Assembly: GCA_014155875.1 (NCBI GenBank)
Contig: JACEFZ010013233.1
Coordinates: 104,501 to 168,500 of the forward strand
Reading direction: 5' to 3'
DNA from: Cepaea nemoralis
Lineage: Eukaryota; Mollusca; Gastropoda; Stylommatophora; Helicidae
Length of the DNA: 64,000 nucleotides
Part shown: one piece after another, positions 26,391 through 37,823 of the stretch
How the letters are laid out: every line of letters starts with the position of its first letter
Numbering within the stretch: the stretch's first letter is position 1
Made by a program: the position numbers and the translations under genes
The notes under the pieces: model-generated
The model's database searches: none
Seen by the model: only the letters and a program-made list of their open reading frames with translations
Told to the model about the DNA's origin: nothing

Positions 26391-27480
26391 ATCTGGAGTG
26401 TTTTTTCAGATGTATTGCTTGTGCCAAGTTATTTGTGCCCTAAAATCAACATATCCCTTTCTGCAGGTATTTGTTGACCAGGTTAATCTTCCCTAGGGTT
26501 TCGAGGGATAATCAACTCTCACTGTTGTAGTGTAGTCCACATCCCAGCTGGTCAAGTTAGAAAGCAAACCATGCGCATTCCCTGCCAATTCAAGGAGACT
26601 TCCTAATTGCAGAGCCCAACTCCTCCGAGTCGAGGAGTGTCTGCCTGTACGGCGATGACGACCACCAGTCTGCACACCAATAAGCCAGACATGGACAACG
26701 GATACTCACGCAAAACTCAGGTCCCTGTATGACATCACACTGATGTTGGACACAGTAGGTCTTCATCCGACATACAGGACTTCGCGTTGGAGCTCCAAGC
26801 CAACGAACACAAGCAAGCAAGCAAGCAAGCAGAGCCAACGCATAGCGCTCTGTTATTGGGCTCATCCAAGGAATCGTCACGTATGTGCTCATGGCTTCTT
26901 CATTTTCCTCACTGCCGTATACTGGGCATTTCGTTCGCTACTGGCTGCTCCACACAAAATAGGAACGGTCAATCTGTGAACATCCACTCAGCGAGCTTTA
27001 GGTTCAGATTTCCCACAAAATGCTGATGCTGCTGGCTCAGGATCTCCCTTCCATGCAGCAGAGAATGATAATGGCCAGGACCTCACAATCTGGGATATTG
27101 ACTTAGAGGCGTTAAGCCATATCCCTCAGTTGAGAGCTGTAGAACAAGTGTCTCGTGATGATTCTTGGTGAGCCAGTACCAGAGTGCTATGTATCGGCTC
27201 TGCAAGTATGGAAGCCTCCTTGGATGGCGGGGAATGCCCATGGTCTGCCCCTGCCTTCCCTTGAGGGCTGACCAGGATCTTTGGCTGTTCTATATGGACC
27301 AGCTGGGATGGGGGATAACACCACAACAGTGAGAGTCCAACGTCCCTAAGAAACCCCGGGAAGGTTTAACCCGGTCAACAAATGCCCGCAGAAGTCGGAT
27401 GTGTCGGCCTAACGGCGCAAGAACGCAGCTCTGCTGTAAACAGGCACAAGGCAATCACATCCGAAAAAAAAACTCTAGAG
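26391..27480. repeat. Nested inverted modules in left arm
   Basis: A forward module at about 26391-26890 and an inverted relative at about 27085-27480 flank a roughly 190-bp centre. Shared landmarks in the forward sense: TTTTTTC(A/G)GATGT, TTGTTGACC(A/G)GGTTAA, CTCTCACTGTTGT(A/G)GTGT, CATCCCAGCTGGTC, TTGCAGAGCC and GGGCTCA(T/C)CCAAGGAAT. The two are clearly related but far less alike than the two arms are, so this inversion is older than the palindrome. A short AAGC/CAAG microsatellite lies at 26811-26832. The form suggests a foldback or long-TIR transposon, but no transposase is present. Confidence 0.75.
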
Positions 27481-27500
27481 ATAACACTAACAGTTGTAAA

Positions 27501-28600
27501 CTCTAGGTTTTTTTTCGGATGTGATTGCCTTGTGCCTGTTTACAGCAGAGCTGCGTTCTTGCGCCGTTAGGCCGACACATCCGACTTCTGCGGGCATTTG
27601 TTGACCGGGTTAACCTTCCCGGGGGTTTCTTAGGACGTTTGACTCTCACTGTTGTGGTGTTATCCCCCATCCCAGCTGGTCCATATAGAACAGCCAAAGA
27701 TCCTGGTCAGCCCTCAAGGGAAGGCAGGGGCAGACCATGGGCATTCCCCGCCATCCAAGGAGGCTTCCATACTTGCAGAGCCGATACATAGCACTCTGGT
27801 ACTGGGCTCACCCAAGGAATCATCACGAGACACTTGTTCTACAGCTCTCAACTGAGGGATATGGCTTAACGCCTCTAAGTCAATATCCCCCAGATGTGAG
27901 GTCCTGGCCATTACTCATTCTCTGCTGCATGGAAGGGAGATCCTGAGCCAGCAGCATCAGCATTTTGTGGGAAATCTGAACCTAAAGCTCGCTGAGTGGA
28001 TGTCCACAGATTGACCGTTCCTATTTTGTGTGGGGAGCAGCCAGTAGCGAACGAAATGCCCAGTATACGGCAGTGAGGAAATGAAGCAGCCATGCGCATG
28101 ACGTGACGATTCCTTGGATGAGCCCAATACCAGAGCGCTATGCGTTGGCTCTGCTTGCTTGCTTGCTTGCTTGTGTTCGTTGGCTTGAGCTCCAACGCGA
28201 AGTCCTGTATGTCGGATGAAGACATCCTGTTGTCCAACATCAGTGTGATGTCATACAGGACCTGAGTTTTGCGTGAGTATCCGTTGTCCCATGTCTGGCT
28301 TATTGGTGTGCAGACTGGTGGTTCCTCGCCGTACAGGCAGACACTCTCCGACTTCGGAGGAGTTGGCTCTGCAATTATGGAAGTCTCCTTGAATGGCAGG
28401 GAATGCGCATGGTCTGCTTTCTAACTTGACCAGCTGGGATGTGGACTACACTACAACAGTGAGAGTTGATTATCCCTCGAAACCCTAGGGAAGATTAACC
28501 TGGTCAACAAATACCTGCAGAAGTTGGATATGTTGATTTTAGGGCACAAATAAACTTGGCACAATGCAATTACATCTGAAAAAACACTCCAGATGAACGC
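27501..28600. repeat. Nested inverted modules in right arm
   Basis: Mirror image of 26391-27480: a forward module at 27501-27900 and an inverted one at about 28090-28600, with the GCTT/TTGC microsatellite at 28150-28172. Across the palindrome the four modules therefore alternate in orientation: plus, minus, plus, minus. Short open frames here (for example 27525-27791 and 27652-27855) have no recognisable domain. Confidence 0.75.
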
Positions 28601-29715
28601 AGAAGAAAAAGAAGAAGATCATGATTGCAATTTTCTCAGAGACTCCTGGGGGTTGTCACTGGATTTACGGTTGTTCATGGTTTGTGCGACACTTTTGGCA
28701 GACAGCCTTGCAGAAAGAGACCGAACCATGTGGGATAAAACCTGGTGCAATTAAGTCTACCCTCTTGCCTTTTAAACCCTTTTTAAAAAAATGTTTATTA
28801 TATTTATTTTGTTATGGATGATTGTGTTCCATTTATTTGAATGATTTTGCAAATGATAACCTGTTAGAAACTCAAGGAGATTATAAATCTTCTATTCTTG
28901 TTTTTCTACATTGCTAAGAAGATTGTCAGTTATATATGGGGGTGGTAAAGTCATCTCTAGATGTACAGGTTAGCTGCAGATATCTTGAAAAGGTAGCAGT
29001 GGACCAACACAGGGGTGATCATGGAGAGGAGACAAGTTAGTTGTCAGGTCATCTCTATAAAATACCTCAAAACTGTGGTGTGGCTTTCGACAGGTTATAG
29101 ATGCCATTCAAAACTGCTTCAACCTGCTGCCTTAGAGGATTTGGCTTTTTAGGCAAAAGCTATTAAAGTCAAACCATACAGGCAAGGGAACACCATCATA
29201 ATATTTATCGTATATATAAAAAAGGATGTGTGTGTGTATGTCCTTTATGCGTTCACGAACGGTCCATCCGATTGAGATGAAATTTTCTACACGTCTTCCT
29301 CTCATTCCCGCGCTGCCAACTGTTATATTTTTAAAGTGTTAAATCGGCTACTTACTTAATATTATTTAATATTTCATTTTTCATTATAATTTCAATATAG
29401 CGATGGGACTTAACTCTAGAAAAGTTATTTCAAGGGGCATAACTTTTAATAACTTTTCTGTATAACTTACAGTCATATTGTTGCATCGTTTTCAAAGATT
29501 TATAAACTCTTTGTCTATAGTTATGTACAGGCATATGAGTTATAATAAATAATGATACAATCTTTAAGGCATTTTCAAAGTTTTCATAAAAATAATGCAT
29601 AACATTGTAACTCATCTTTTTATGCTTAAGAAGTTATCTACAGTCATATAGGTGATTAAAAACAGTTTTCATTAAAAATAATGGATGGTGTGTGGAAGGA
29701 CATTCTTTTAAGTTA
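28600..29715. other. AT-rich arm section with transposon-tail-like motif (right)
   Basis: Mirror of 25285-26390 with small differences. No gene is recognised. The tail-like motif runs at about 29205-29292 in reverse complement. The recurring GGCAT(A/G)TG(A/C)GTTATAAT motif is at about 29530 and 29827, with a weaker copy near 29645. Open frames such as 28621-28821 lack recognisable features. Confidence 0.5.
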
Positions 29716-29842
29716 CTTTTTTTTGGTTGTATGAATTTAATGAGACGCTACCCGCCAGGAGCTGGGCGAAGCCACGCCGGGTCAGACAGATAGACAAACC
29801 CACCTTTTCGCTGCAGTTATCTACAGGCATGTGCGTTATAAT

Positions 29843-30412
29843 CCTCCTCCTCTCCCCTCCTCCTCCTCCTACCCTCTTCCTCTTTCCCTCCCCCTCCTCC
29901 ATCCTCCACATCCCTCTTTCTTCTCCTCCTCCACCTTCCTCCTCCTCCTCCCTCTACCTCCTCGCCCTCCTCCTAATCACTCCTCTTCCTTCCTCCTCTC
30001 TTCTCCTCCTCCTACATCCTCCCCCTCATCCCTCCTCCTCCTTCTTCTTCCTCCTCCCTCCACATCCCTCATCCTCCCTCTTCATCCTCCCTCCTCCCTC
30101 TTCATCCTCCCTCCTCCTCCTTCTCCCTCTTCCTCCTCCCCCCTCCTTTTCCCTCTGCCTCCTCCTCTCTCCTCCTCCCTCCTCCTCCATCTCCCTCCTC
30201 CTCCTGCATTCTTCTCCTCCTCCTCCTCCTTCCTCCTCCCTCTTCCTCCTTCCTCCTCCCTCTTTCCCCTCCTCCTCCTCCCTCCTCCTCCCTCCTATTC
30301 CTCCCTACTCCTCCTCCTCCCTCCCCCTCCTCTCTCCGCCTATCTCTTCCTCCCTCCTCCTCCCTCCTCCACCTCCCTCTTGCTCCTCCCAGCTCCTACT
30401 CCTCCTTTTTAT
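29843..30412 (+). repeat. (TCC)n polypyrimidine tract
   Basis: About 570 bp of TCC-rich sequence, the inverted counterpart of the (GGA)n tract at 24592-25150 in the other palindrome arm. The two tracts differ in length and phasing of units, as expected if simple repeats slipped independently after the arms formed. Ser/Pro/Leu open frames at 29727-30521 and 29831-30532 are translations of this repeat and not genes. Confidence 0.95.
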
Positions 30413-30573
30413 TCTTCTGCTGCCGCCGCTCCATTTACCCAAGTTAATAGTTGGGGAAGATGTAAAGATCTCTCAAGTGCTCTTTCTAATGCTTTTTGTA
30501 AGTTGGTCTTCGTTTATCTAAGGTTGTTCTAACTGCAACCAATAAATGATTAGACAGACAGACAGAGAGGGAG

Positions 30574-30775
30574 AGACAGACAGCCGGGAACGGGAACTTA
30601 TATGACTACTTATATGAATTAAATGAGATGCTCACCATCAGTGGCTGGGCGATGTCGGGTCAGACAGACAGATAGTCGGTAACGGGAACGAGAACTTATA
30701 TGACTACTTATATGAATTAAATGAGATGCTCCCCACCAGGGTCTGGGCGAAGCCGGGCCGGGTCAGCTAGTCCTC
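30574..30775 (+). repeat. Tandem pair of transposon-tail-like repeats
   Basis: Two copies of a 90-100 bp unit (about 30574-30660 and 30661-30763). Each starts with CAGACAGACAG, passes through GAACTTATATGACTACTTAT and GAATTAAATGAGATGCTC, and ends in CTGGGCGA...CGGGTCAG. A diverged version of the second half sits inside both palindrome arms (25205-25262 on the minus strand, 29735-29790 on the plus strand). The GGGCGAAGCC...GGGTCAGCTAGT ending resembles tails of dispersed invertebrate retroelements. The family is not identified. Confidence 0.7.
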
Positions 30776-31059
30776 TATAAAACATGCTTCTGAATCGGTC
30801 TTGTTAGTGACACACATGGGAGGTTACAATGGAATCATCTTTCTCGTCAGGGAATACATTGTGCTACAGTAATAGATGATCATTATGCTAATGTATACAA
30901 GTTATATAATAAAAATGCATTGTATCAAATGAAGAACATCTGATGTAATAAATCTCTGTAATTGAAGGTTATAACAGAATTCTAGCATGTTACATAAAAT
31001 CGGTTTTTATAAATGACTGAATCCTGGACAATAAGTAATATCTGTATTCATTCATTCAT
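30776..31059. other. AT-rich spacer, nothing recognised
   Basis: Low-complexity AT-rich sequence with a short CATT repeat (31039-31056). No open frame or RNA gene is convincing. Confidence 0.6.
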
Positions 31060-31775
31060 TCATACAGTAGCATGTTCTTTGCAGAATCCCACTTCAATAA
31101 CAATCTTTCGGAAAACTTGTTTATGTGGGGAGCATATCCTGCTTCCGATGCACCCATCTGGAGATCATCTGCAAAATCCTGCATCCATCATCTTTTTTGC
31201 CTTCATCTTCCTCTCTTCCCAGGCATATACCCTTCCATTATTGTTCTCTCCAAAATTTCATGGTGTTTCAAGTGACCAAAATATTTTACTTTTCTTTGTC
31301 TTATCATCTTAATAGCCAGCCTTCTTCAATATTCAGATCTTCCATTTTCTTACGAAATCTTGCCATTATAATTTGTAGTATAATTTTACTTGCATGACTG
31401 ATCATGTCCACAGTTCTGTAGTTGGTGCATAATTTCAGGTTGACCTTTTTGGGGTATTGGAATGAAGATAGTTCTCTTCTAATCTTTTGGCCATATGCCA
31501 TATTTCCATTTCTTTTTTACATAATGAGTGATAGATTTATATGCTTTCTTCTCCTCCTGTTTTAATTAGTTCAGCTGATTTCTCATCACATCCTGGTGAT
31601 TTACCATTCTTCGGGTTCTTTATTGCCCATACAATTTCATCTAATGAGGGTTCAGGTTCTGTCTTTGCTGTCATTGGTTCATGTATCTCATTCATATCAT
31701 CACAATCATTCATATCATACATTCCCCTGCAGTATTCCTTACATCTGTCTAGAAATTTTCTAGATTGTGTTAGGG
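31060..31775 (-). pseudogene. Non-LTR retrotransposon (LINE) pol relic, internally deleted
   Basis: Read on the minus strand, this begins near 31772 with a CKEYCRGMYD-like segment typical of the region ahead of LINE reverse transcriptase. It continues with EIVWAIKNPKNGKSPGCDE and AELIKTGGEE (31722-31537), then a frame change to LCTNYRTVDMISHASKIIL and RFRKKMEDLNIEE (31430-31320). The match to the expected GlnAlaGlyPhe motif is then lost through a small deletion. A segment resembling the LINE C-terminus follows directly (YFGHLKHHEILERTIMEG, about 31292-31235; PGKRGR, then QDFADDLQMGASEA). The catalytic core with the Tyr-x-Asp-Asp motif is absent, so about half of the enzyme has been deleted. 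Stops and frame shifts make it dead. The clade (RTE-, CR1- or Jockey-like) cannot be settled by eye. Confidence 0.82.
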
Positions 31776-32133
31776 TATTTCTATTGATAGTGTGGTTTTA
31801 CAGAAGAATGGTGAATGTTCTATGGACAACTACAATTAGTAATCTAAATGTTTTTAAAGAGAAAAGAGCACACACACAAAACTGTTCACAAACACCAGAC
31901 AGAGGTAGGCATAATTTTATTAGCTGCATTATGATAAGAGAAAAAAAAAAAGGAACATGATATAATAACTGGAAAGATGTCTGGGGAGAAAGAGAGAATA
32001 ACAGTGAGAGAATATTCTTAACATCCTTGTGTCATGGAATGAAAATGTCACACGCAAACTGCTACATATACAGATAACTGCTACATATAAAAGATACATG
32101 CTGTTGCAGATCACAATTTGGTGAAGGATAATT
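31776..32133. other. AT-rich spacer before the satellite resumes
   Basis: No gene recognised. The sequence holds a short ACACACACA run (31870-31880) and an A-run (31941-31952). It merges into satellite at AAATATAAATATTGAGC (32134). Confidence 0.6.
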
Positions 32134-32879
32134 AAATATAAATATTGAGCACAACCCACTACTGGCAACGCCGAGCGCATTCTGGTATGAACCTAAGGCC
32201 TATCCACGTCAATATGGAAGCACTATACTCGAGTTTCGCCCTCATTTGAGCTCGTCAGTAGTGCATATCCCTGACCGGATCCGGAAACAGTCCCGGATCA
32301 CGCGTGTGAAGCGGGTGTGTAACCACGCGGCACACACTGGACACACCAAATTATCACAACACTACCCATCGTAGGCTATGCTCAAGATTGCCCAATCGCC
32401 GCGACCGATGTCCGTCAATCGATGGGACCCGAACGATCAGGACTTCTCACTGGCAAGGAACACCAGGCCTCCTAAATCCAGTGAGCAATAATCAATTGAT
32501 TATGTGGTTGTTTCGGGATTTGAAATTTAAATATTGAGCACAACCCACTACTGGCAACGCCGATCGCATTCTGGTATGAACCTAAGGCCTATCCACGTCA
32601 ATATGGAAGCACTATACTCGAGTTTCGCCCTCATTTGAGCTCGTCAGTAGTGCATATCCCTGACCGGATCCGGAAACAGTCCCGGATCATGCGTGTGAAG
32701 CGGGTGTGTAACCACGTGGCACACACTGGACACACCAAATTATCACAACAGAACATCACAACACTACCCATCGTAGGCTATGCTCAAGATTGCCCAATCG
32801 CCGCGACCGACGTCCGTCAATCGATGGGACCCGAACGATCAGGACTTCTCACTGGCAAGGAACACCAGGCCTCCTAAAT
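32134..32879 (+). repeat. Two forward satellite monomers beyond the island
   Basis: About 1.9 forward monomers. The first lacks about 13 bp (ATCACAACACTACCC near 32354-32369, where the AGAACATCACAAC stretch is missing). Both carry subfamily II markers with ACACTACCC (A214), like the flanks of the inverted array. The second (starting about 32550) breaks after CTCCTAAATC, where the inverted array begins. Confidence 0.94.
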
Positions 32880-35800
32880 CCGGTCAGGGATATGCACTAC
32901 TGACGAGCTCAAATGAGGGCGAAACTCGAGTATAGTGCTTCCATATTGACGTGGATAGGCCTTAGGTTCATACCAGAATGCGATCGGCGTTGCCAGTAGT
33001 GGGCTGTGCTCAATATTTAAATTTCAAATCCCGAAACAACCACATAATCAATTGATTATTGCTCACTGGATTTAGGAGGCCTGGTGTTCCTTGCCAGTGA
33101 GAAGTCCTGATCGTTCGGGTCCCATCGATTGACGGACGTCGGTCGCGGCAATTGGGCAATCTTGAGCATAGCCTACGATGGGTAGTGTTGTGATGTTCTG
33201 TTGTGATAATTTGGTGTGTCCAGTGTGTGCCGCGTGGTTACACACCCGCTTCACACGCGTGATCCGGGACTGTTTCCGGATCCGGTCAGGGATATGCACT
33301 ACTGACGAGCTCAAATGAGGGCGAAACTCGAGTATAGTGCTTCCATATTGACGTGGATAGGCCTTAGGTTCATACCAGAATGCGATCGGCGTTGCCAGTA
33401 GTGGGTTGTGCTCAATATTTAAATTTCAAATCCCGAAACAACCACATAATCAATTGATTATTGCTCACTGGATTTAGGAGGCCTGGTGTTCCTTGCCAGT
33501 GAGAAGTCCTGATCGTTCGGGTCCCATCGATTGACGGACGTCGGTCGCGGCAATTGGGCAATCTTGAGCATAGCCTACGATGGGTAGTGTTGTGATGTTC
33601 TGTTGTGATAATTTGGTGTGTCCAGTGTGTGCCGCGTGGTTACACACCCGCTTCACACGCGTGATCCGGGACTGTTTTCGGATCCGGTCAGGGATATGCA
33701 CTACTGACGAGCTCAAATGAGGGCGAAACTCGAGTATAGTGCTTCCATATTGACGTGGATAGGCCTTAGGTTCATACCAGAATGCGATCGGCGTTGCCAG
33801 TAGTGGGTTGTGCTCAATATTTAAATTTCAAATCCCGAAACAACCACATAATCAATTGATTATTGCTCACTGGATTTAGGAGGCCTGGTGTTCCTTGCCA
33901 GTGAGAAGTCCTGATCGTTCGGGTCCCATCGATTGACGGACGTCGGTCGCGGCAATTGGGCAATATTGAGCATAGCCTACGATGGGTAGTGTAGTGATGT
34001 TCTGTTGTGATAATTTGGTGTGTCCAGTGTGTGCCGCGTGGTTACACACCCGCTTCACACGCGTGATCCGGGACTGTTTCCGGATCCGGTCAGGGATATG
34101 CACTACTGACGAGCTCAAATGAGGGCGAAACTCGAGTATAGTGCTTCCATATTGACGTGGATAGGCCTTAGGTTCATACCAGAATGCGATCGGCGTTGCC
34201 AGTAGTGGGTTGTGCTCAATATTTAAATTTCAAATCCCGAAACAACCACATAATCAATTGATTATTGCTCACTGGATTTAGGAGGCCTGGTGTTCCTTGC
34301 CAGTGAGAAGTCCTGATCGTTCGGGTCCCATCGATTGACGGACGTCGGTCGCGGCAATTGGGCAATCTTGAGCATAGCCTACGATGGGTAGTGTTGTGAT
34401 GTTCTGTTGTGATAATTTGGTGTGTCCAGTGTGTGCTGCGTGGTTACACACCCGCTTCACATGCGTGATCCGGGACTGTTTCCGGATCCGGTCAGGGATA
34501 TGCACTACTGACGAGCTCAAATGAGGGCGAAACTCGAGTATAGTGCTTCCATATTGACGTGGATAGGCCTTAGGTTCATACCAGAATGCGATCGGCGTTG
34601 CCAGTAGTGGGTTGTGCTCAATATTTAAATTTCAAATCCCGAAACAACCACATAATCAATTGATTATTGCTCACTGGATTTAGGAGGCCTGGTGTTCCTT
34701 GCCAGTGAGAAGTCCTGATCGTTCGGGTCCCATCGATTGACGGACGTCGGTCGCGGCGATTGGGCAATCTTGAGCATAGCCTACGATGGGTAGTGTTGTG
34801 ATGTTCTGTTGTGATAATTTGGTGTGTCCAGTGTGTGCCGCGTGGTTACACACCCGCTTCACACGCGTGATCTGGGACTGTTTCCGGATCCGGTCAGGGA
34901 TATGCACTACTGACGAGCTCAAATGAGGGCGAAACTCGAGTATAGTGCTTCCATATTGACGTGGATAGGCCTTAGGTTCATACCAGAATGCGATCGGCGT
35001 TGCCAGTAGTGGGTTGTGCTCAATATTTAAATTTCAAATCCCGAAACAACCACATAATCAATTGATTATTGCTCACTGGATCTAGGAGGCCTGGTGTTCC
35101 TTGCCAGTGAGAAGTCCTGATCGTTCGGGTCCCATCGATTGACGGACGTCGGTCGCGGCAATTGGGCAATCTTGAGCATAGCCTACGATGGGTAGTGTTG
35201 TGATGTTCTGTTGTGATAATTTGGTGTGTCCAGTGTGTGCCGCGTGGTTACACACCCGCTTCACACGCGTGATCCGGGACTGTTTCCGGATCCGGTCAGG
35301 GATATGCACTACTGACGAGCTCAAATGAGGGCGAAACTCGAGTATTGTGCTTCCATATTGACGTGGATAGGCCTTAGGTTCATACCAGAATGCGATCGGC
35401 GTTGCCAGTAGTGGGTTGTGCTCAATATTTAAATTTCAAATCCCGAAACAACCACATAATCAATTGATTATTGCTCACTGGATTTAGGAGGCCTGGTGTT
35501 CCTTGCCAGTGAGAAGTCCTGATCGTTCGGGTCCCATCGATTGACGGACGTCGGTCGCGGCAATTGGGCAATCTTGAGCATAGCCTACGATGGGTAGTGT
35601 TGTGATGTTCTGTTGTGATAATTTGGTGTGTCCAGTGTGTGCCGCGTGGTTACACACCCGCTTCACACGCGTGATCCGGGACTGTTTCCGGATCCGGTCA
35701 GGGATATGCACTACTGACGAGCTCAAATGAGGGCGAAAACTCGAGTATTGTGCTTCCATATTGACGTGGATAGGCCTTAGGTTCATACCAGAATGCGATC

Positions 35801-37823
35801 GGCGTTGCCAGTAGTGGGCTGTGCTCAATATTTAAATTTCAAATCCCGAAACAACCACATAATCAATTGATTATTGCTCACTGGATTTAGGAGGCCTGGT
35901 GTTCCTTGCCAGTGAGAAGTCCTGATCGTTCGGGTCCCATCGATTGACGGACGTCGGTCGCGGCAATTGGGCAATCTTGAGCATAGCCTACGATGGGTAG
36001 TGTTGTGATGTTCTGTTGTGATAATTTGGTGTGTCCAGTGTGTGCCGCGTGGTTACATACCCGCTTCACACGCGTGATCCGGGACTGTTTCCGGATCCGG
36101 TCAGGGATGTGCACTACTGACGAGCTCAAATGAGGGCGAAACTCGAGTATAGTGCTTCCATATTGACGTGGATAGGCCTTAGGTTCATACCAGAATGCGA
36201 TCGGCGTTGCCAGTAGTGGGTTGTGCTCAATATTTAAATTTCAAATCCCGAAACAAGCACATAATCAATTGATTATTGCTCACTGGATCTAGGAGGCCTG
36301 GTGTTCCTTGCCAGTGAGAAGTCCTGATCGTTCGGGTCCCATCGATTGACGGACGTCGGTCGCGGCGATTGGACAATCTTGAGCATAGCCTACGATGGGT
36401 AGTGTTGTGATGTTCTGTTGTGATAATTTGGTGTGTCCAGTGTGTGCCGCGTGGTTACACACCCGCTTCACACGCGTGATCTGGGTCTGTTTCCGGATCC
36501 GGTCAGGGATATGCACTACTGACGAGCTCAAATGAGGGCGAAACTCGAATATTGTGCTTCCATATTGACGTGGATAGGCCTTAGGTTCATACCAGAATGC
36601 GATCGGCGTTGCCAGTAGTGGGTTGTGCTCAATATTTAAATTTCAAATCCCGAAACAACCACATAATCAATTGATTATTGCTCACTGGATTTAGGAGGCC
36701 TGGTGTTCCTTGCTAGTGAGAAGTCCTGATCGTTCGGGTCCCATCGATTGACGGACGTCGGTCGCGGCAATTGGGCAATCTTGAGCATAGCCTACGATGG
36801 GTAGTGTTGAGATGTTCTGTTGTGATAATTTGGTGTGTCCAGTGTGTGCCGCGTGGTTACACACCCGCTTCACACGCGTGATCCGGGACTGTTTCCGGAT
36901 CCGGTCAGGGATGTGCACTACTGATGAGCTCAAATGAGGGCGAAACTCGAGTATAGTGCTTCCATATTGACGTGGATAGGCCTTAGGTTCATACCAGAAT
37001 GCGATCGGCGTTGCCAGTAGTGGGTTGTGCTCAATATTTAAATTTCAAATCCCGAAACAACCACATAATCAATTGATTATTGCTCACTGGATTTAAGAGG
37101 CCTGGTGTTCCTTGCCAGTGAGAAGTCCTGATCGTTCGGGTCCCATCGATTGACGGACGTCGGTCGCGGCGATTGGGCAATCTTGAGCATAGCCTACGAT
37201 GGGTAGTGTTGTGATGTTCTGTTGTGATAATTTGGTGTGTCCAGTGTGTGCCGCGTGGTTACACACCCGCGTCACACGCGTGATCTGGGACTGTTTCCGG
37301 ATCCGGTCAGGGATATGCACTACTGACGAGCTCAAATGAGGGCGAAACTCGAGTATAGTGCTTCCATATTGACGTGGATAGGCCTTAGGTTCATACCAGA
37401 ATGCGATCAGGCGTTGCCAGTAGTGGGTTGTGCTCAATATTTAAATTTCAAATCCCGAAACAACCACATAATCAATTGATTATTGCTCACTGGATTTAGG
37501 AGGCCTGGTGTTCCTTGCCAGTGAGAAGTCCTGATCGTTCGGGTCCCATCGATTGACGGACGTCGGTCGCGGCGATTGGGCAATCTTGAGCATAGCCTAC
37601 GATGGGTAGTGTTGTGATGTTCTGTTGTGATAATTTGGTGTGTCCAGTGTGTGCCGCGTGGTTACACACCCGATTCACACGCGTGATCCGGGACTGTTTC
37701 CGGATCCGGTCAGGGATATGCACTACTGACGAGCTCAAATGAGGGCGAAACTCGAGTATAGTGCTTCCATATTGACGTGGATAGGCCTTAGGTTCATACC
37801 AGAATGCGATCGGCGTTGCCAGT
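32880..37823 (-). repeat. Inverted satellite array, variable proximal flank (12 monomers plus a partial)
   Basis: The satellite now reads on the minus strand. Relative to the core, many monomers carry two marker changes: C250 to T (GGCAATTGGG on the plus strand) and G214 to A (GGGTAGTGTTG). Other shared variants alternate between monomers, for example GATCTGGGA near 34870 and 37282, AGTATTGTGC near 35341, 35744 and 36549, and GATGTGCAC near 36107 and 36910. Single-base insertions sit near 35738 and 37409. Confidence 0.95.

Larger units (their letters stand above)
24557..27480 (+). repeat. Left arm of giant imperfect palindrome
   Basis: This 2.9-kb segment is the reverse complement of 27501-30441, with a 20-bp loop at 27481-27500. 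Hand comparison of several stretches shows a few single-base substitutions and indels per 100 bp. Order from the outer end: GGTAAATGG boundary, (GGA)n tract, transposon-tail-like motif (25196-25266), AT-rich section (25285-26390) and two inverted modules (26391-27480). At the loop, CCG-A9-CTCTAGAG on this arm faces CTCTAGG-T8-CGG on the other. No intact gene is visible. The long open frame 24504-25265 on the minus strand is low-complexity Ser/Pro/Leu from the TCC repeat. Confidence 0.93.
27501..30441 (-). repeat. Right arm of giant imperfect palindrome
   Basis: Reverse complement of 24557-27480. The arm ends at TTTACCCA; downstream sequence (AGTTAATAGTTGGGG) has no partner on the left side. 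Compared with the left arm it has small differences, such as TGTAATTGCATTG against TGTATTGCTTG, mostly single-base gains or losses. Those could be real divergence or uncorrected sequencing error. The arm carries the mirrored modules, AT-rich section, tail motif (29729-29800) and (TCC)n tract. Confidence 0.93.

Noticed and set aside
29727..30532. Two overlapping Ser/Pro/Leu-rich open frames
   Set aside because: Same repeat translation in the opposite palindrome arm.
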